Shown here: positions 51,539-59,707 of the stretch, one piece after another
Numbering within the stretch: position 1 is the first letter of the stretch
How the letters are laid out: each line of letters starts with the position of its first letter
Assembly (NCBI GenBank): GCA_945861635.1
Contig: CAMAWH010000011.1
Location: forward strand, 1 to 64,000
Origin: Klebsiella pneumoniae
GTDB taxonomy: Bacteria; Myxococcota_A; UBA796; SXON01
DNA: 64,000 nt
Direction: 5' to 3'
Translations under genes and position numbers: made by a program
Notes under the pieces: model-generated
What the model was told of the DNA's origin: nothing
Database searches by the model: none
Seen by the model: only the letters and a program-made list of their open reading frames with translations

Positions 51539-52006
51539 ATGCGCGGGTACATACTTGCCGGCGGGCGGTCGTCACGTTTCGGGTCCGACAAGGCGCTGTA
51601 TCTCGTGGCCGGCGAGGCGCTGATCGTCCGGACGGCGCGCGTGTTGGCGGAGGCGGGCCTGGTGCCGATCGTCGTGGCGCGACACGCTCGCAACCTTGGT
51701 CTGGTCGAGATGATCGAGCCCGGTGACGACGACGATCGCCATCCCCTGTGGGGCGTCGCCCTGGCGCTCTCGCTCGGGGAAGACGCCTTCATCACGCCCG
51801 TCGATCTTCCCGAACTCTCCGCTGGCCACGTGCGGGCTTTGATCCGTGCTCGGGCCGTGGCCGTTGGCCAACCGTTGCTTGGGTGGTTCCCCGCCGCGCT
51901 CGCCGATCGCGCCCGCACATTCACGACGGCGGGGCGCTCGGTCCGTGCGTTCGTCGAGGATCTTCCGATGCTGGATCTTGGACCGATCCTCAACCTGAAC
52001 CGGTAG
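51539..52006 (+). CDS. mobA: Molybdenum cofactor guanylyltransferase-like nucleotidyltransferase
   Basis: The 155-residue protein has the GT-A nucleotidyltransferase fold of MobA: YILAGGRSSRFGSDKAL (residues 4-20) is the GTP-binding loop; DAFITPVDLPEL carries the metal-binding Asp, and LGWFPAALADRA and LPMLDLGPILNLN match the end of MobA (FxNINTPxDL). It is shorter than typical MobA (about 190). It attaches GMP to the molybdenum cofactor. It follows the ferritin-like gene by five bases and overlaps the convergent histidine kinase gene by 17 bases. A moeA gene lies 4 kb upstream. A general NTP transferase cannot be fully excluded. Confidence 0.83.
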   Translation: MRGYILAGGRSSRFGSDKALYLVAGEALIVRTARVLAEAGLVPIVVARHARNLGLVEMIEPGDDDDRHPLWGVALALSLGEDAFITPVDLPELSAGHVRALIRARAVAVGQPLLGWFPAALADRARTFTTAGRSVRAFVEDLPMLDLGPILNLNR

Positions 52007-54155
52007 CTGCGAGCGCGGCCAACTCCGGCGCATCCAACAGCGCCGGTGCCGTGGCGGCCGCCACCGCGCCCATCGCCAGCGGCAACCGGAGCGTGAACGT
52101 CGAGCCCTTGCCGACCACGCTCTGCACCTCCAACTCCCCACGATGCGCCTGCACAATCCGCAGGGAGATCGCCAGTCCCAGCCCCGTGCCGTCGTGTCGG
52201 GTGGTGTAGAAGGGGACGAACAGCTTATCAAGGTCCTCCCTTGCGATTCCACAGCCCGTGTCCTCGATCGACACCTCGATGGCGGGTGCGTTCCGGGCCT
52301 TCGGGTCGCGCAGCGTGCCCTCGCGGACCCGCAACGTCAGGACCCCGCCGCCGCGCATCGCCTGAACGCCGTTCTGCCCGAGGTTCAGGAGCACCTGCCG
52401 AATCTTCCCGGTATCTACCGTCACTTTGGGCAGGTCGGGCGCCACCTCCTCGATGATCTCGACGTCCTCCGCGAACAGCATCCGCGCCGTTTGCACCACC
52501 AGTGATGCCGGGTCAACGTCCTCTGTGTTGAGCTGAAACGGGCGCGCGTAGTCGAGAAATTGCGTCACAACGCCGTTCAAGCGATCCACCTCATCGACGA
52601 TGACCTGCACCATCTCGGCGTCCGGACCGATCTTTCCCTGTTGGAGGTATTGGGCAGCGCCCTTGATACCAGCCAACGGATTGCGGATTTCGTGCGCCAA
52701 CCCCGCGGCCATGGTGCCGAGCGCCGCAAGGCGATGTTCTTCCTTCAGTTTTTCGAAGGAGTGAATGTTTTCGAGGATGATCGCCGCGCGCCGTCCGGTG
52801 TGCGCGAGGCGGGCGACCTCCTCTTCCGAAAATCCATCGCTCCAATCTTCGTCTTTCAGGGTGAGCCACCCCAGAATGAGGTCGCCGGAAGAGAGCGGAA
52901 GGACGACGTCCGCGTTCATCGCGTGCATGAGGCGCAGCCGCGCGCCGACGCCTTCGTTGCGGGCCGGATCGCGCGCGATCGCCCGCTCCATGTCATCTCG
53001 AATATAAGCGCGTTCGCCCTGAATAAATCCATCTACGAACGGCTGTCGTGCCACGACGGCCAACGGCGGTTGCTCCCGACTCCCCCGCTCGTCCACGAGG
53101 CGATAGACACGCCGGTCCTCGTCCCACAGAAACAGCGACGCAACCGGTACCCGCCCGCTCTCCACCAGGCGAATCAGCAGCGAGTGAGCCAACGCCTCAA
53201 TGCTCACGACGCGCGCCAGCGCCGCATCCACGTCCGCCAGCGCTTCCTTCAGCAATCGACCGCGCCGGTTGATGAGGTTGCCCATCCACGTTTCAAGCTG
53301 CTTTCGGAGCGGATCGTAGGCAAACAGAAACAAACAGCTCGCGACGAACACCTGAAACAGGCCGTGAACCGGGTACTGGCCAATCAGGGAAACGGCGGAG
53401 AGCGTCTCCAAAAGCACCAGGATCAGCCCCGCAATCGCGACCGCGGCGATGCGACTGAAAATCTCGTTGAGGTCGAGGAGCCGCGACATCGAAACCATTT
53501 GATACAGAAAGTAGAGAAATACTGTCGCGAACAGCGCACCGAGCGGTGGAAGCGCGCCCTGCAGCGCCACCGGCCGCGCGAGGATGCCGAGTCCCGGCGC
53601 GGCTTCCGGACCAAGCGACCGCGCGATCGCCTCGATGCCAGAGAAAATGATCGCGGCGGACGCAAGCGTCGCGAAGTAGCTGATCCGCGCCCGCTCGACG
53701 CGATGCGGGCTCCGCCGATACAGCGTCCAGAGCCGGTTGAGCGACAGCGCGAACCCGAGGAAGATGTAGGCAGAAAGAAAGACTTCCGCCACCGACGCGT
53801 GCCCAATGACCCGGTGAAACGCGACGTCCCAGAGGATGTACGTAATGGCCACGAGCGGACTGGCAAGCGCAAGGTCGCGCAGGCGGGGATCGTTGGCCGC
53901 GCCGGGGTGCCAGAAGAACCGATCCACGAACAACAGCAGGGCGAAGGGCAGGAAAGCCGCGGCCGCGCCATTGAGGTACTTGAAGAAGCCGAGCCCCGGC
54001 AGCAGGTAGAGCGTCCAACCGAGGTAGGTGAGACACAACACGGATGTGAGAATCGAAAACGCACGGCGAACGGGATCTTGTCGGTCAGCAAGGGGCACAC
54101 GGATGGCCAGCACACCAGCAGCCACCGTCGCGAGTCCGTAGAGAAGTATGTTCAC
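51990..54155 (-). CDS. Membrane sensor histidine kinase, NtrB-like catalytic core
   Basis: The 721-residue kinase has about eight membrane helices in residues 1-290, a GAF-like domain (about 310-470: VVSIEALAHSLLIRLVESG, VVLPLSSGDLILGWLTL), a HisKA domain with phospho-acceptor His488 (AAGLAHEIRNPLAGIKGA) and an HATPase domain (N box QVLLNLGQNGVQAM, G1 EDTGCGIA, F-box FVPFYTTR, G2 GTGLGLAI). The multi-helix plus GAF form resembles PEP-CTERM/XrtA-associated PrsK-type kinases and other NtrB-like proteins. It autophosphorylates from ATP and would signal to a sigma54-type regulator; no response regulator gene is beside it. It overlaps the convergent mobA end by 17 bases. Confidence 0.93.
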   Translation of the reverse strand: MNILLYGLATVAAGVLAIRVPLADRQDPVRRAFSILTSVLCLTYLGWTLYLLPGLGFFKYLNGAAAAFLPFALLLFVDRFFWHPGAANDPRLRDLALASPLVAITYILWDVAFHRVIGHASVAEVFLSAYIFLGFALSLNRLWTLYRRSPHRVERARISYFATLASAAIIFSGIEAIARSLGPEAAPGLGILARPVALQGALPPLGALFATVFLYFLYQMVSMSRLLDLNEIFSRIAAVAIAGLILVLLETLSAVSLIGQYPVHGLFQVFVASCLFLFAYDPLRKQLETWMGNLINRRGRLLKEALADVDAALARVVSIEALAHSLLIRLVESGRVPVASLFLWDEDRRVYRLVDERGSREQPPLAVVARQPFVDGFIQGERAYIRDDMERAIARDPARNEGVGARLRLMHAMNADVVLPLSSGDLILGWLTLKDEDWSDGFSEEEVARLAHTGRRAAIILENIHSFEKLKEEHRLAALGTMAAGLAHEIRNPLAGIKGAAQYLQQGKIGPDAEMVQVIVDEVDRLNGVVTQFLDYARPFQLNTEDVDPASLVVQTARMLFAEDVEIIEEVAPDLPKVTVDTGKIRQVLLNLGQNGVQAMRGGGVLTLRVREGTLRDPKARNAPAIEVSIEDTGCGIAREDLDKLFVPFYTTRHDGTGLGLAISLRIVQAHRGELEVQSVVGKGSTFTLRLPLAMGAVAAATAPALLDAPELAALAATGSG

Positions 54156-54188
54156 GTCACCACCGTAGCCGGCTGATTAGGGTGTGAC

Positions 54189-55484
54189 ATGGACGAACGC
54201 CGAACGCTGCCCGCCATCCATCGTCTCGTCGCCGGGATGCCGGACCTCCCTGCGGTGGTTGCGACGCGGGAGGCCCGGGCATTGGTGGAGTCGGTGCGCG
54301 CGGGCGCCGACTCGCCAAAAGATTGGGTAGATGCTGTACGATCGCGCGTCTTTGCGGCCCGGCAGATGCGTTTGCGTCGCGTCGTAAACGCGACGGGCGT
54401 TGTGCTCCACACCAATCTTGGCAGAGCGCCACTGTCGGAGCATGCGATTGCCGCGGTGACGGGCGTCGTGCGCGGCTACTGCAATGTCGAGATCGACCTC
54501 GCGACGGGCAAGCGGGGGGAAAGGCTGGACGGCGTGCGTGGCCTTTTGCGTGACTTGTGCGGGGCCGATGACGTAGTCGTTGTCAACAACAACGCGGCGG
54601 CGGTGCTGCTTGCCCTTACGACGATCGCTCGTGGGAAGGAAGTCATCGTCTCCCGAGGCGAACTCGTGGAGATTGGTGGGAGTTTTCGCGTTCCAGATGT
54701 GATCACGGCTGGCGGAGCGCGACTTGTTGAGGTGGGCACGACGAATCGGACGCGCCTTGCCGATTTCGAGCGGGCAATCGGCCCCGACACCGCTGCGATT
54801 CTCCGCGTCCACCCGTCCAACTTTCGGGTGGTGGGCTTCACGGAGGCGCCCACGCGTGCCGAACTGCGCACGCTTACGACGGTACGCGGTATTCCGCTCC
54901 TAGAAGATCTCGGTGCGGGCGCTGTTATCGGCGGCCTCGGAGAGCCGACGGTGGCCGACGTTGCCGCCACCGCGGACGTCGTCTGTTTCTCTGGCGACAA
55001 GCTATTGGGTGGCCCACAGGCGGGCATCCTCGTCGGAAAATCGGTGTGGATGGAGCGAATGCGGACTCACCCGCTTTACCGCGCTCTCCGACTCGACCGG
55101 ATGGTCCTCGCCGCGCTGGAAGGGACGCTGCGTGGCTACCGGGATGGTGAGGTGCCGCCGACGGTTGCCATGCTCACGATCGAACCCGGCGCCCTGAAAG
55201 TGCGCGCAAACCAATGGGTCCAGCGGCTCGCCGAATTGGGCGTGGTCGGTCGAATTGTCGAGGATGCCGGTGCCGCTGGGGCAGGCTCTCTGCCAGGCGA
55301 ATCTCTCCCGGGGTACAGTGTTGCGCTTACGACGAGGTCGGCGGACGACGCGTTGGGGAGGCTCCGTTCCGCGGGCGTGATCGCTCGCGTCCACGACGGG
55401 TGCGTGCTCCTCTCCCCCCGAACCGTGCTTCCAGACGACGAGGACGCGCTGTTCGGGGCTTGCCGTCACCTCGCTGGCGCGTGA
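54189..55484 (+). CDS. selA: L-seryl-tRNA(Sec) selenium transferase
   Basis: The 431-residue PLP enzyme converts seryl-tRNA(Sec) to selenocysteinyl-tRNA using selenophosphate. SelA motifs are RRVVNATGVVLHTNLGRAPL (about 61-80), GADDVVVVNNNAAAVLLALTTIA, VGTTNRTRLADFE, ILRVHPSNFRVVGFT, LLEDLGAGA and the PLP lysine Lys271 in CFSGDKLLGGPQAG. The N-terminal domain is present though slightly short (family about 460). No selB, selD or tRNA(Sec) gene is visible in the window, so these lie elsewhere if the pathway is complete. Molybdenum-cofactor genes moeA and mobA nearby suggest a selenium- and molybdenum-containing formate dehydrogenase, as inference. Confidence 0.93.
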   Translation: MDERRTLPAIHRLVAGMPDLPAVVATREARALVESVRAGADSPKDWVDAVRSRVFAARQMRLRRVVNATGVVLHTNLGRAPLSEHAIAAVTGVVRGYCNVEIDLATGKRGERLDGVRGLLRDLCGADDVVVVNNNAAAVLLALTTIARGKEVIVSRGELVEIGGSFRVPDVITAGGARLVEVGTTNRTRLADFERAIGPDTAAILRVHPSNFRVVGFTEAPTRAELRTLTTVRGIPLLEDLGAGAVIGGLGEPTVADVAATADVVCFSGDKLLGGPQAGILVGKSVWMERMRTHPLYRALRLDRMVLAALEGTLRGYRDGEVPPTVAMLTIEPGALKVRANQWVQRLAELGVVGRIVEDAGAAGAGSLPGESLPGYSVALTTRSADDALGRLRSAGVIARVHDGCVLLSPRTVLPDDEDALFGACRHLAGA

Positions 55485-55494
55485 AAGGGGAGAC

Positions 55495-56388
55495 ATGCCA
55501 TCGGGCTTCTACGAACTGCTGAATGTCACGTCCGATGCGGACACGGGCATGCTGCGGGCCGCCTACTCGGATCAGGTCGCGCAGGTCCTTCGGCGCCTGC
55601 GCGCGGCCGAGGCGCGGCAAGCGGACGTAGCCCCCATTGAGTCGCGGCGGGCTGCGTTGGTGGAGGCGTATGGCGTCCTCTCCGATCCGGTTCGCCGGCG
55701 CCGGTACGACAGATACCGTGAGCTTTCCCGCGCGAGCCTGCCCACCGATCCCGATGAACTCTGGGCGCTGGCCAGCCGATCGCTGGTGGATCCTGCGGCC
55801 GCGGCGGCGCTCGAGGTGATTCGGACCTTGACGGATCTGCGCGTTGGAGAGGCGGTGGGTGTCGCCGAGATCTCGCTGGAACCGGAGGTCGCTGACGCGC
55901 ACGTTCGTGTGGACGCCCCGCGGGAACACACGGTTCCCGGGGCGGACGTATCGCATTTGCGTTCGGAACATACGGTGGTGCAACCTGCTGTTCCATCGAG
56001 GGAGCGTACCCCGCGTGAGCGGACGGCGGTGCGCATCGAACCGCGGGCGGCGTCGGTCATCCCGATGAATCCGCCGCTTGCGCTGGATCGTGCGGTATCT
56101 GCCGAGGATCTGGCGCGCCTTCTTGAGGTCTGCGGGCCGTCCGGTGCGTACCTTCGCGCCGTGCGCGAAGCCCGGCGCATCACCCTCGAACAGCTCGTTG
56201 CGACGACCCGGATCTCCCATCGCTTCCTCGACGGCATGGAGCGTGATGCGTATGGGGAACTCCCAGGTGCAACCTTCGTTCGCGGGTACCTGAAGATGGT
56301 TTTGCGGACGCTGGACGTGCTCCCCCGTGAGGAGGGAGAGGAGTTCGTGGACGATTGGATGTCTCGCTACCACCGCGCTCGCGGCTGA
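55495..56388 (+). CDS. J-domain-like protein without HPD, fused to RodZ-type HTH_25
   Basis: The 297-residue protein begins with a J-domain-like fold (GFYELLNVTSDADTGMLRAAYSDQ, then AYGVLSDPVRRRRYDRY, residues 3-75), but the HPD tripeptide that stimulates DnaK is replaced (YSDQV). After a variable linker the C-terminal region (about 195-297) is a helix-turn-helix of the HTH_25 type found in RodZ (YLRAVREARRITLEQLVATTRISHRFLDGMERD ... LPGATFVRGYLKMVLRTLDV). No membrane helix follows. RodZ-like proteins link to cell-shape proteins; a DNA- or protein-binding adaptor role is possible. It lies ten bases after selA and one base before the pseudouridine synthase start. Confidence 0.82.
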   Translation: MPSGFYELLNVTSDADTGMLRAAYSDQVAQVLRRLRAAEARQADVAPIESRRAALVEAYGVLSDPVRRRRYDRYRELSRASLPTDPDELWALASRSLVDPAAAAALEVIRTLTDLRVGEAVGVAEISLEPEVADAHVRVDAPREHTVPGADVSHLRSEHTVVQPAVPSRERTPRERTAVRIEPRAASVIPMNPPLALDRAVSAEDLARLLEVCGPSGAYLRAVREARRITLEQLVATTRISHRFLDGMERDAYGELPGATFVRGYLKMVLRTLDVLPREEGEEFVDDWMSRYHRARG

Positions 56389-56389
56389 C

Positions 56390-57343
56390 GTGCCGGAAAC
56401 GCGTACGTGGACGGCGCCGCATGGAGCCGGGCGCCTTGACCGTTCCCTCGCAGAGGCGTTTGGTGATCTCTCTCGCGCGCGCATCCAGGCGCTGATCGCC
56501 GCGGGAAACATCACGTCCGGGGGCGAACCCGTGAAGGGGTCCACGCACCCGGCGGAAGGAACCGTGGTCAACGTACTGATTCCGGATGCGACGCCGCTCG
56601 GCGTGACGCCAGAAGACCTCAACGTCCCTGTTCTCTACGAGGACGACGATCTGGTGGTCGTCTACAAGCCCGCCGGCATGGTCGTGCATCCGTCCGCCGG
56701 ACACAGCGGTGGCACCCTCGTGAACGCGATGCTGGCGCAGGCCGATTCGCTCTCCGGCATCGGCGGCGTGGAGCGGCCTGGCATCGTGCACCGGCTGGAC
56801 GGGGGCACGAGCGGCGTCATGGTCGTCGCGAAAAATGACGCCGCGCACCAGGGCCTCACTGCGCAGTTTGCAGCGCATACGATCGACCGGCGCTACCTCG
56901 CGGTCATTCATCGTGTTCCGCGCTTTGATCGTGGGACGTTCCGCAGCAGCCTCGGGCGTGACCCGCGCGACCGCATGAAGGTCGCGAGTGTGGAGCGCGG
57001 AGGGAGAGATGCTGTTACGCACTGGGAAATCCGGGCACGGGGTGACCGTGTGGCGCTGGTTGAATGTCGACTCGAAACCGGACGGACCCATCAGGTCCGC
57101 GTGCACCTTTCCGAGGCGGGTCACCCCGTTGTAGGGGACACGATGTACTGCCGGCGCGATTGCATCGCTCCCGCCGGCATCCGCGTGATGGTGGATGCGC
57201 TGACGCACCCGCTCCTCCACGCGTTTCGGCTCTCGTTTACGCACCCTCTCCGCGGCGTGACGGTCGCGCACGAAGTTCCGCCTCCGGAAGACTTTCTCGC
57301 GTTGTGTGCGGCCGCCGGACTCGCCGTTCCGGTCATCGGCTAG
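56390..57343 (+). CDS. RluD-type 23S rRNA pseudouridine synthase
   Basis: The 317-residue protein has an N-terminal S4 RNA-binding domain (GRLDRSLAEAFGDLSRARIQALIAAGNIT, about 14-42) and the RluA/C/D catalytic domain: VLYEDDDLVVVYKPAGMVVHPS, the active-site Asp137 in PGIVHRLDGGTSGVMVVAKN, ALVECRLETGRTHQVRVHL and HAFRLSFTHP. It isomerises uridines in rRNA; RluD itself acts on 23S positions 1911, 1915 and 1917, which is the nearest match by domain layout. The GTG at 56390 is chosen because it immediately follows the upstream stop and the S4 domain begins soon after. Confidence 0.92.
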   Translation: MPETRTWTAPHGAGRLDRSLAEAFGDLSRARIQALIAAGNITSGGEPVKGSTHPAEGTVVNVLIPDATPLGVTPEDLNVPVLYEDDDLVVVYKPAGMVVHPSAGHSGGTLVNAMLAQADSLSGIGGVERPGIVHRLDGGTSGVMVVAKNDAAHQGLTAQFAAHTIDRRYLAVIHRVPRFDRGTFRSSLGRDPRDRMKVASVERGGRDAVTHWEIRARGDRVALVECRLETGRTHQVRVHLSEAGHPVVGDTMYCRRDCIAPAGIRVMVDALTHPLLHAFRLSFTHPLRGVTVAHEVPPPEDFLALCAAAGLAVPVIG

Positions 57344-57348
57344 CGGGA

Positions 57349-58140
57349 TCAGCAGCCCGACGAAATCACTTCCACGAGCGTGCCGTCGACGAGTGGCGCG
57401 GTCATATCGACGGCGCGGAACGGCATGCAGGTCTCGCCGCCGGAACTCGGGCAGGTCTCGCAATAGACGCTGTAGCTGGCCAGCGCGAGGCAGGCGCTGC
57501 CCTCCGTTCCGTCACCAATGCTGGAGTCGAGCCCGCGTGCGTCGATCATGCCTTCGAGGATCCCGTCCTCGATCTCGTCGGCGTCGGAGGTGAACGTGCC
57601 TTCCATCACCATCTGCTCGAACGTGACGTCATATCCGCCGAGCGAGAGCGCAACGTCCTGCGGGCCGAGGCCGAAGTCCGGGGCGTCAAACGCGGCCGTC
57701 GGGAAGTTGAACGTCGGGTAGCAGATGTCCTGTTCCGGCGGGTTGGAGTCGGCGACGGAAAGCGCGCCGCGCGTGTCGAGCGTCGTTTCTGTGACGGCGG
57801 TGACGCCGAGCAGCAATTGTTGATTGATGAGGTATCCGATGAATCCCGCGACGGCGGCCGGCTCCTCAATCGTCGCGTTGGCAAGGTCGAAGCTGTAGGT
57901 ATTGCCGATGATCGTCGTCCAGTCGTCGATATCCGTGTCCGAGTCGCTGTCGGAATCAGAATCGGAATCGCTGTCCGAATCACTGTCGGAATCACTGTCG
58001 GTATCGCTGTCCGAATCACTGTCCGCATCGGTGTCCGAATCCGCATCGGTGTCCGCATCGTTCTCATCGGGGCCCTTGTCACCCTTGTCACTTGCGACGG
58101 AAACGGTGGTGCAGGCGGCGAACAGGAGAGAGAGAATCAT
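57349..58140 (-). CDS. Lipoprotein with Asp-Ser repeat stalk, paralogue of the next gene
   Basis: The 263-residue lipoprotein (MILSLLFAAC, Cys10) carries a 45-residue acidic stalk of Asp-Ser and Asp-Thr/Ala dipeptides (about 28-72). The rest (about 75-263) is a beta-rich domain shared with the upstream neighbour: IGNTYSFDLANATIEEPAAVAG here against LGRTYNLALADARIVEPAGIGS there, then TRGALSVADSNPPEQDICYPT against MLGSLGVTDSDPPIQDFCNPT, and ACLALASYSVYCETCPSS against VCGLAPSFGVECEACPGT. Conserved cysteines suggest disulfides. I know no family. The start at 58140 gives the lipobox. The stalk recalls surface-anchored SD-repeat proteins. Confidence 0.8.
   Translation of the reverse strand: MILSLLFAACTTVSVASDKGDKGPDENDADTDADSDTDADSDSDSDTDSDSDSDSDSDSDSDSDSDSDTDIDDWTTIIGNTYSFDLANATIEEPAAVAGFIGYLINQQLLLGVTAVTETTLDTRGALSVADSNPPEQDICYPTFNFPTAAFDAPDFGLGPQDVALSLGGYDVTFEQMVMEGTFTSDADEIEDGILEGMIDARGLDSSIGDGTEGSACLALASYSVYCETCPSSGGETCMPFRAVDMTAPLVDGTLVEVISSGC
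57925..58059. repeat. Degenerate 12-base tandem repeat encoding Asp-Ser stalk
   Basis: A run of degenerate units close to tccgaatcactg and variants repeats about ten times; read on the minus strand it encodes alternating Asp and Ser/Thr/Ala codons of the lipoprotein at 57349-58140. The reading frame is kept. Such repeats change length easily by slippage. Confidence 0.85.
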
Positions 58141-58252
58141 GGGGAACCTCAGGCGGGCGTACTGTAGACGGGTGTTGCTGAAAAGCCACAAAAACGTTGC
58201 GAAACGGGCCGCTAATCCGGGCCGACCCGGTCTTCCACGGAGGGGCGAACGA

Positions 58253-58281
58253 AAGGAGCCGGGCACGAGCCCCGGCTCCTT
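58253..58281 (-). terminator. Probable Rho-independent terminator after the 58315 lipoprotein gene
   Basis: An 11-bp perfect stem (58253-58263 with 58271-58281, loop seven bases) is followed on the minus strand by tcgttcg, so the T-tract counting the stem end is ttt-cgtt, which is modest. It lies 34 bases after the stop of the lipoprotein gene at 58315 and before the next paralogue on the same strand, so the two genes are probably transcribed separately. Confidence 0.6.
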
Positions 58282-58314
58282 CTTGCTGCGCCCGCGGTTG
58301 GGGGCGGCGCGCGG

Positions 58315-59331
58315 CTACTCTTCGCAGGTCTGGTCGGCTTCGGGGGGCACGCTGGCCTGCGTCCAGGTCTCGCATCCCGTGCAGTTGTTGCCGGCCTGCT
58401 CTACGATTTCTGTCGCAACCACCTCGTCGGCGACGATGCTGTCCGCCAGGATCGAGAGGCAGAACTTGTCACTCGTCCCCGGGCACGCCTCACACTCGAC
58501 GCCGAAACTCGGAGCAAGGCCGCACACTGCGCCTTCTTCCGCATCGTCACTGACGAGCTGATCGAAGGACCGCGTGTCGATCGTGCCCTGAAGTACACCG
58601 CCGCCGTAGTAGGAACCGTCCGCCGCGAACGTGCCGCTGATCACCAGGTTCTCAATCACGACGTCGTAACCGGCCACCGAAATGACCGTTTCACTGCCTT
58701 CACCGGAGATGATGAAGTACGGCGCGTCGGCGAAATCGGCTTCGGGGAACGGGATCGTCGGGTTGCAGAAATCCTGAATCGGCGGATCGGAGTCCGTTAC
58801 GCCGAGCGAGCCCAGCATGGTGAGCTTCGTGTCGCTGACGGCGCCAACGCCGGTGAGGATGTCCACAGTCAGGTACTGCCCGAGGAGCGAGCCGATTCCC
58901 GCCGGTTCCACAATGCGCGCGTCGGCCAGCGCCAGGTTGTACGTGCGACCCAGGAGCGTCTGGGCGTCGGCGATGCTCGTGCCGAGGTCGGACGTCTTGA
59001 AGCTGATCTCGGCGTCTCCACCGCAGTAGCTGAGCGTGGCGGTGTACTCGGTGAGCGGCGTGAGGGGCGCCGTTGGCGTCCACACGATCGTCTTTTCGCC
59101 GCGAACCGACTGCACACCGGCGATGTCCGTTGTGATGGTTGCCGAGGGGTCCGCGTCGGTGAGCTCGAACTCAATGGTGCCGCGGTAGTAGGCGTCCTGC
59201 GCGCCCGTCGTCGGCGTCGTCGACTTGATCGTGACCTTGCACGCGTCGTCACCGGCGCCGGTGTCCTTTCCGGAGGACGTGCCGGAACAACCAATGAGGG
59301 CAATCGCGAGAATCAACGGGGAAAGGCGCAT
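58315..59331 (-). CDS. Lipoprotein with Ig-like domain, paralogue of the 57349 gene
   Basis: The 338-residue lipoprotein (MRLSPLILAIALIGC, Cys15) has an N-terminal beta-sandwich (about 30-115) of the Big_5/Ig-like kind, with KSTTPTTGAQDAYYRGTIEFEL and TPLTEYTATLSYCGGDAEISFKT. After about 125 it has the same domain as the neighbour at 57349 (LGRTYNLALADARIVEPAGIGS ... SDPPIQDFCNPTIPFPEADF ... CEACPGTSDKFC) and ends in a cysteine-rich tail (NNCTGCETW). So two proteins present one conserved domain on different stalks, Asp-Ser repeat or Ig-like. Function unknown; surface display is inferred. The ATG at 59331 gives the lipobox. Confidence 0.82.
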   Translation of the reverse strand: MRLSPLILAIALIGCSGTSSGKDTGAGDDACKVTIKSTTPTTGAQDAYYRGTIEFELTDADPSATITTDIAGVQSVRGEKTIVWTPTAPLTPLTEYTATLSYCGGDAEISFKTSDLGTSIADAQTLLGRTYNLALADARIVEPAGIGSLLGQYLTVDILTGVGAVSDTKLTMLGSLGVTDSDPPIQDFCNPTIPFPEADFADAPYFIISGEGSETVISVAGYDVVIENLVISGTFAADGSYYGGGVLQGTIDTRSFDQLVSDDAEEGAVCGLAPSFGVECEACPGTSDKFCLSILADSIVADEVVATEIVEQAGNNCTGCETWTQASVPPEADQTCEE

Positions 59332-59412
59332 GGGGTCTCCAGTCGAGCGGGGGGAAAGGCGGCGCACCTTACACGCACCCATCCCCGGCGTCAACGCGCC
59401 CCTGAGGCCTTT

Positions 59413-59667
59413 TCAGCCTTTCGACTTCTGCGACCACACCTGACGGAGCTCCTTTTGGAGCGCTTCGAGCAGGCGGTGCTCTTCCTCATCGAGGTTCCCC
59501 TTGGTCTTGGCTTCCAGCAGGTCGAGCAAATCGAGCGTGTGGCGGGCCATCCTCAGGTCCTCCACGCCAGGCTGACCATGCACTTCCCCGAGGTGTTGGA
59601 GTGCCGTGCTGGCCAAAGACACGAGAAAGGTGGAAAACGTCAACTGCGGTTCAGCGGGCTCGGACAT
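59413..59667 (-). CDS. DUF1844 family small protein
   Basis: The 84-residue protein has the DUF1844 pattern: LTFSTFLVSLASTALQHLGE (about 9-28), PGVEDLRMARHTLDLLDLLEAKTKGNL (about 33-59) and DEEEHRLLEALQKELRQVW. The family is widespread in deltaproteobacterial-type genomes, is helical and cytoplasmic, and has no known function that I can name. The ATG at 59667 sits on a CATG shared with a possible start of the divergent BamD-like gene, so the two starts are very close. No terminator is seen downstream. Confidence 0.88.
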   Translation of the reverse strand: MSEPAEPQLTFSTFLVSLASTALQHLGEVHGQPGVEDLRMARHTLDLLDLLEAKTKGNLDEEEHRLLEALQKELRQVWSQKSKG

Positions 59668-59707
59668 GTCGTCGCCTTATCACGTGCCGCGCGATAGCCC
59701 ATGCGGC

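Noticed and set aside
54150-54200. Search for a tRNA(Sec) or selB next to selA.
   Set aside because: The gap between the kinase gene and selA is only about 30 bases and no cloverleaf fits; neighbours are unrelated.
57925-58059. Short tandem repeats considered as a CRISPR array.
   Set aside because: Units are 12 bases with no spacers and keep an Asp-Ser coding frame, so they are protein repeats.
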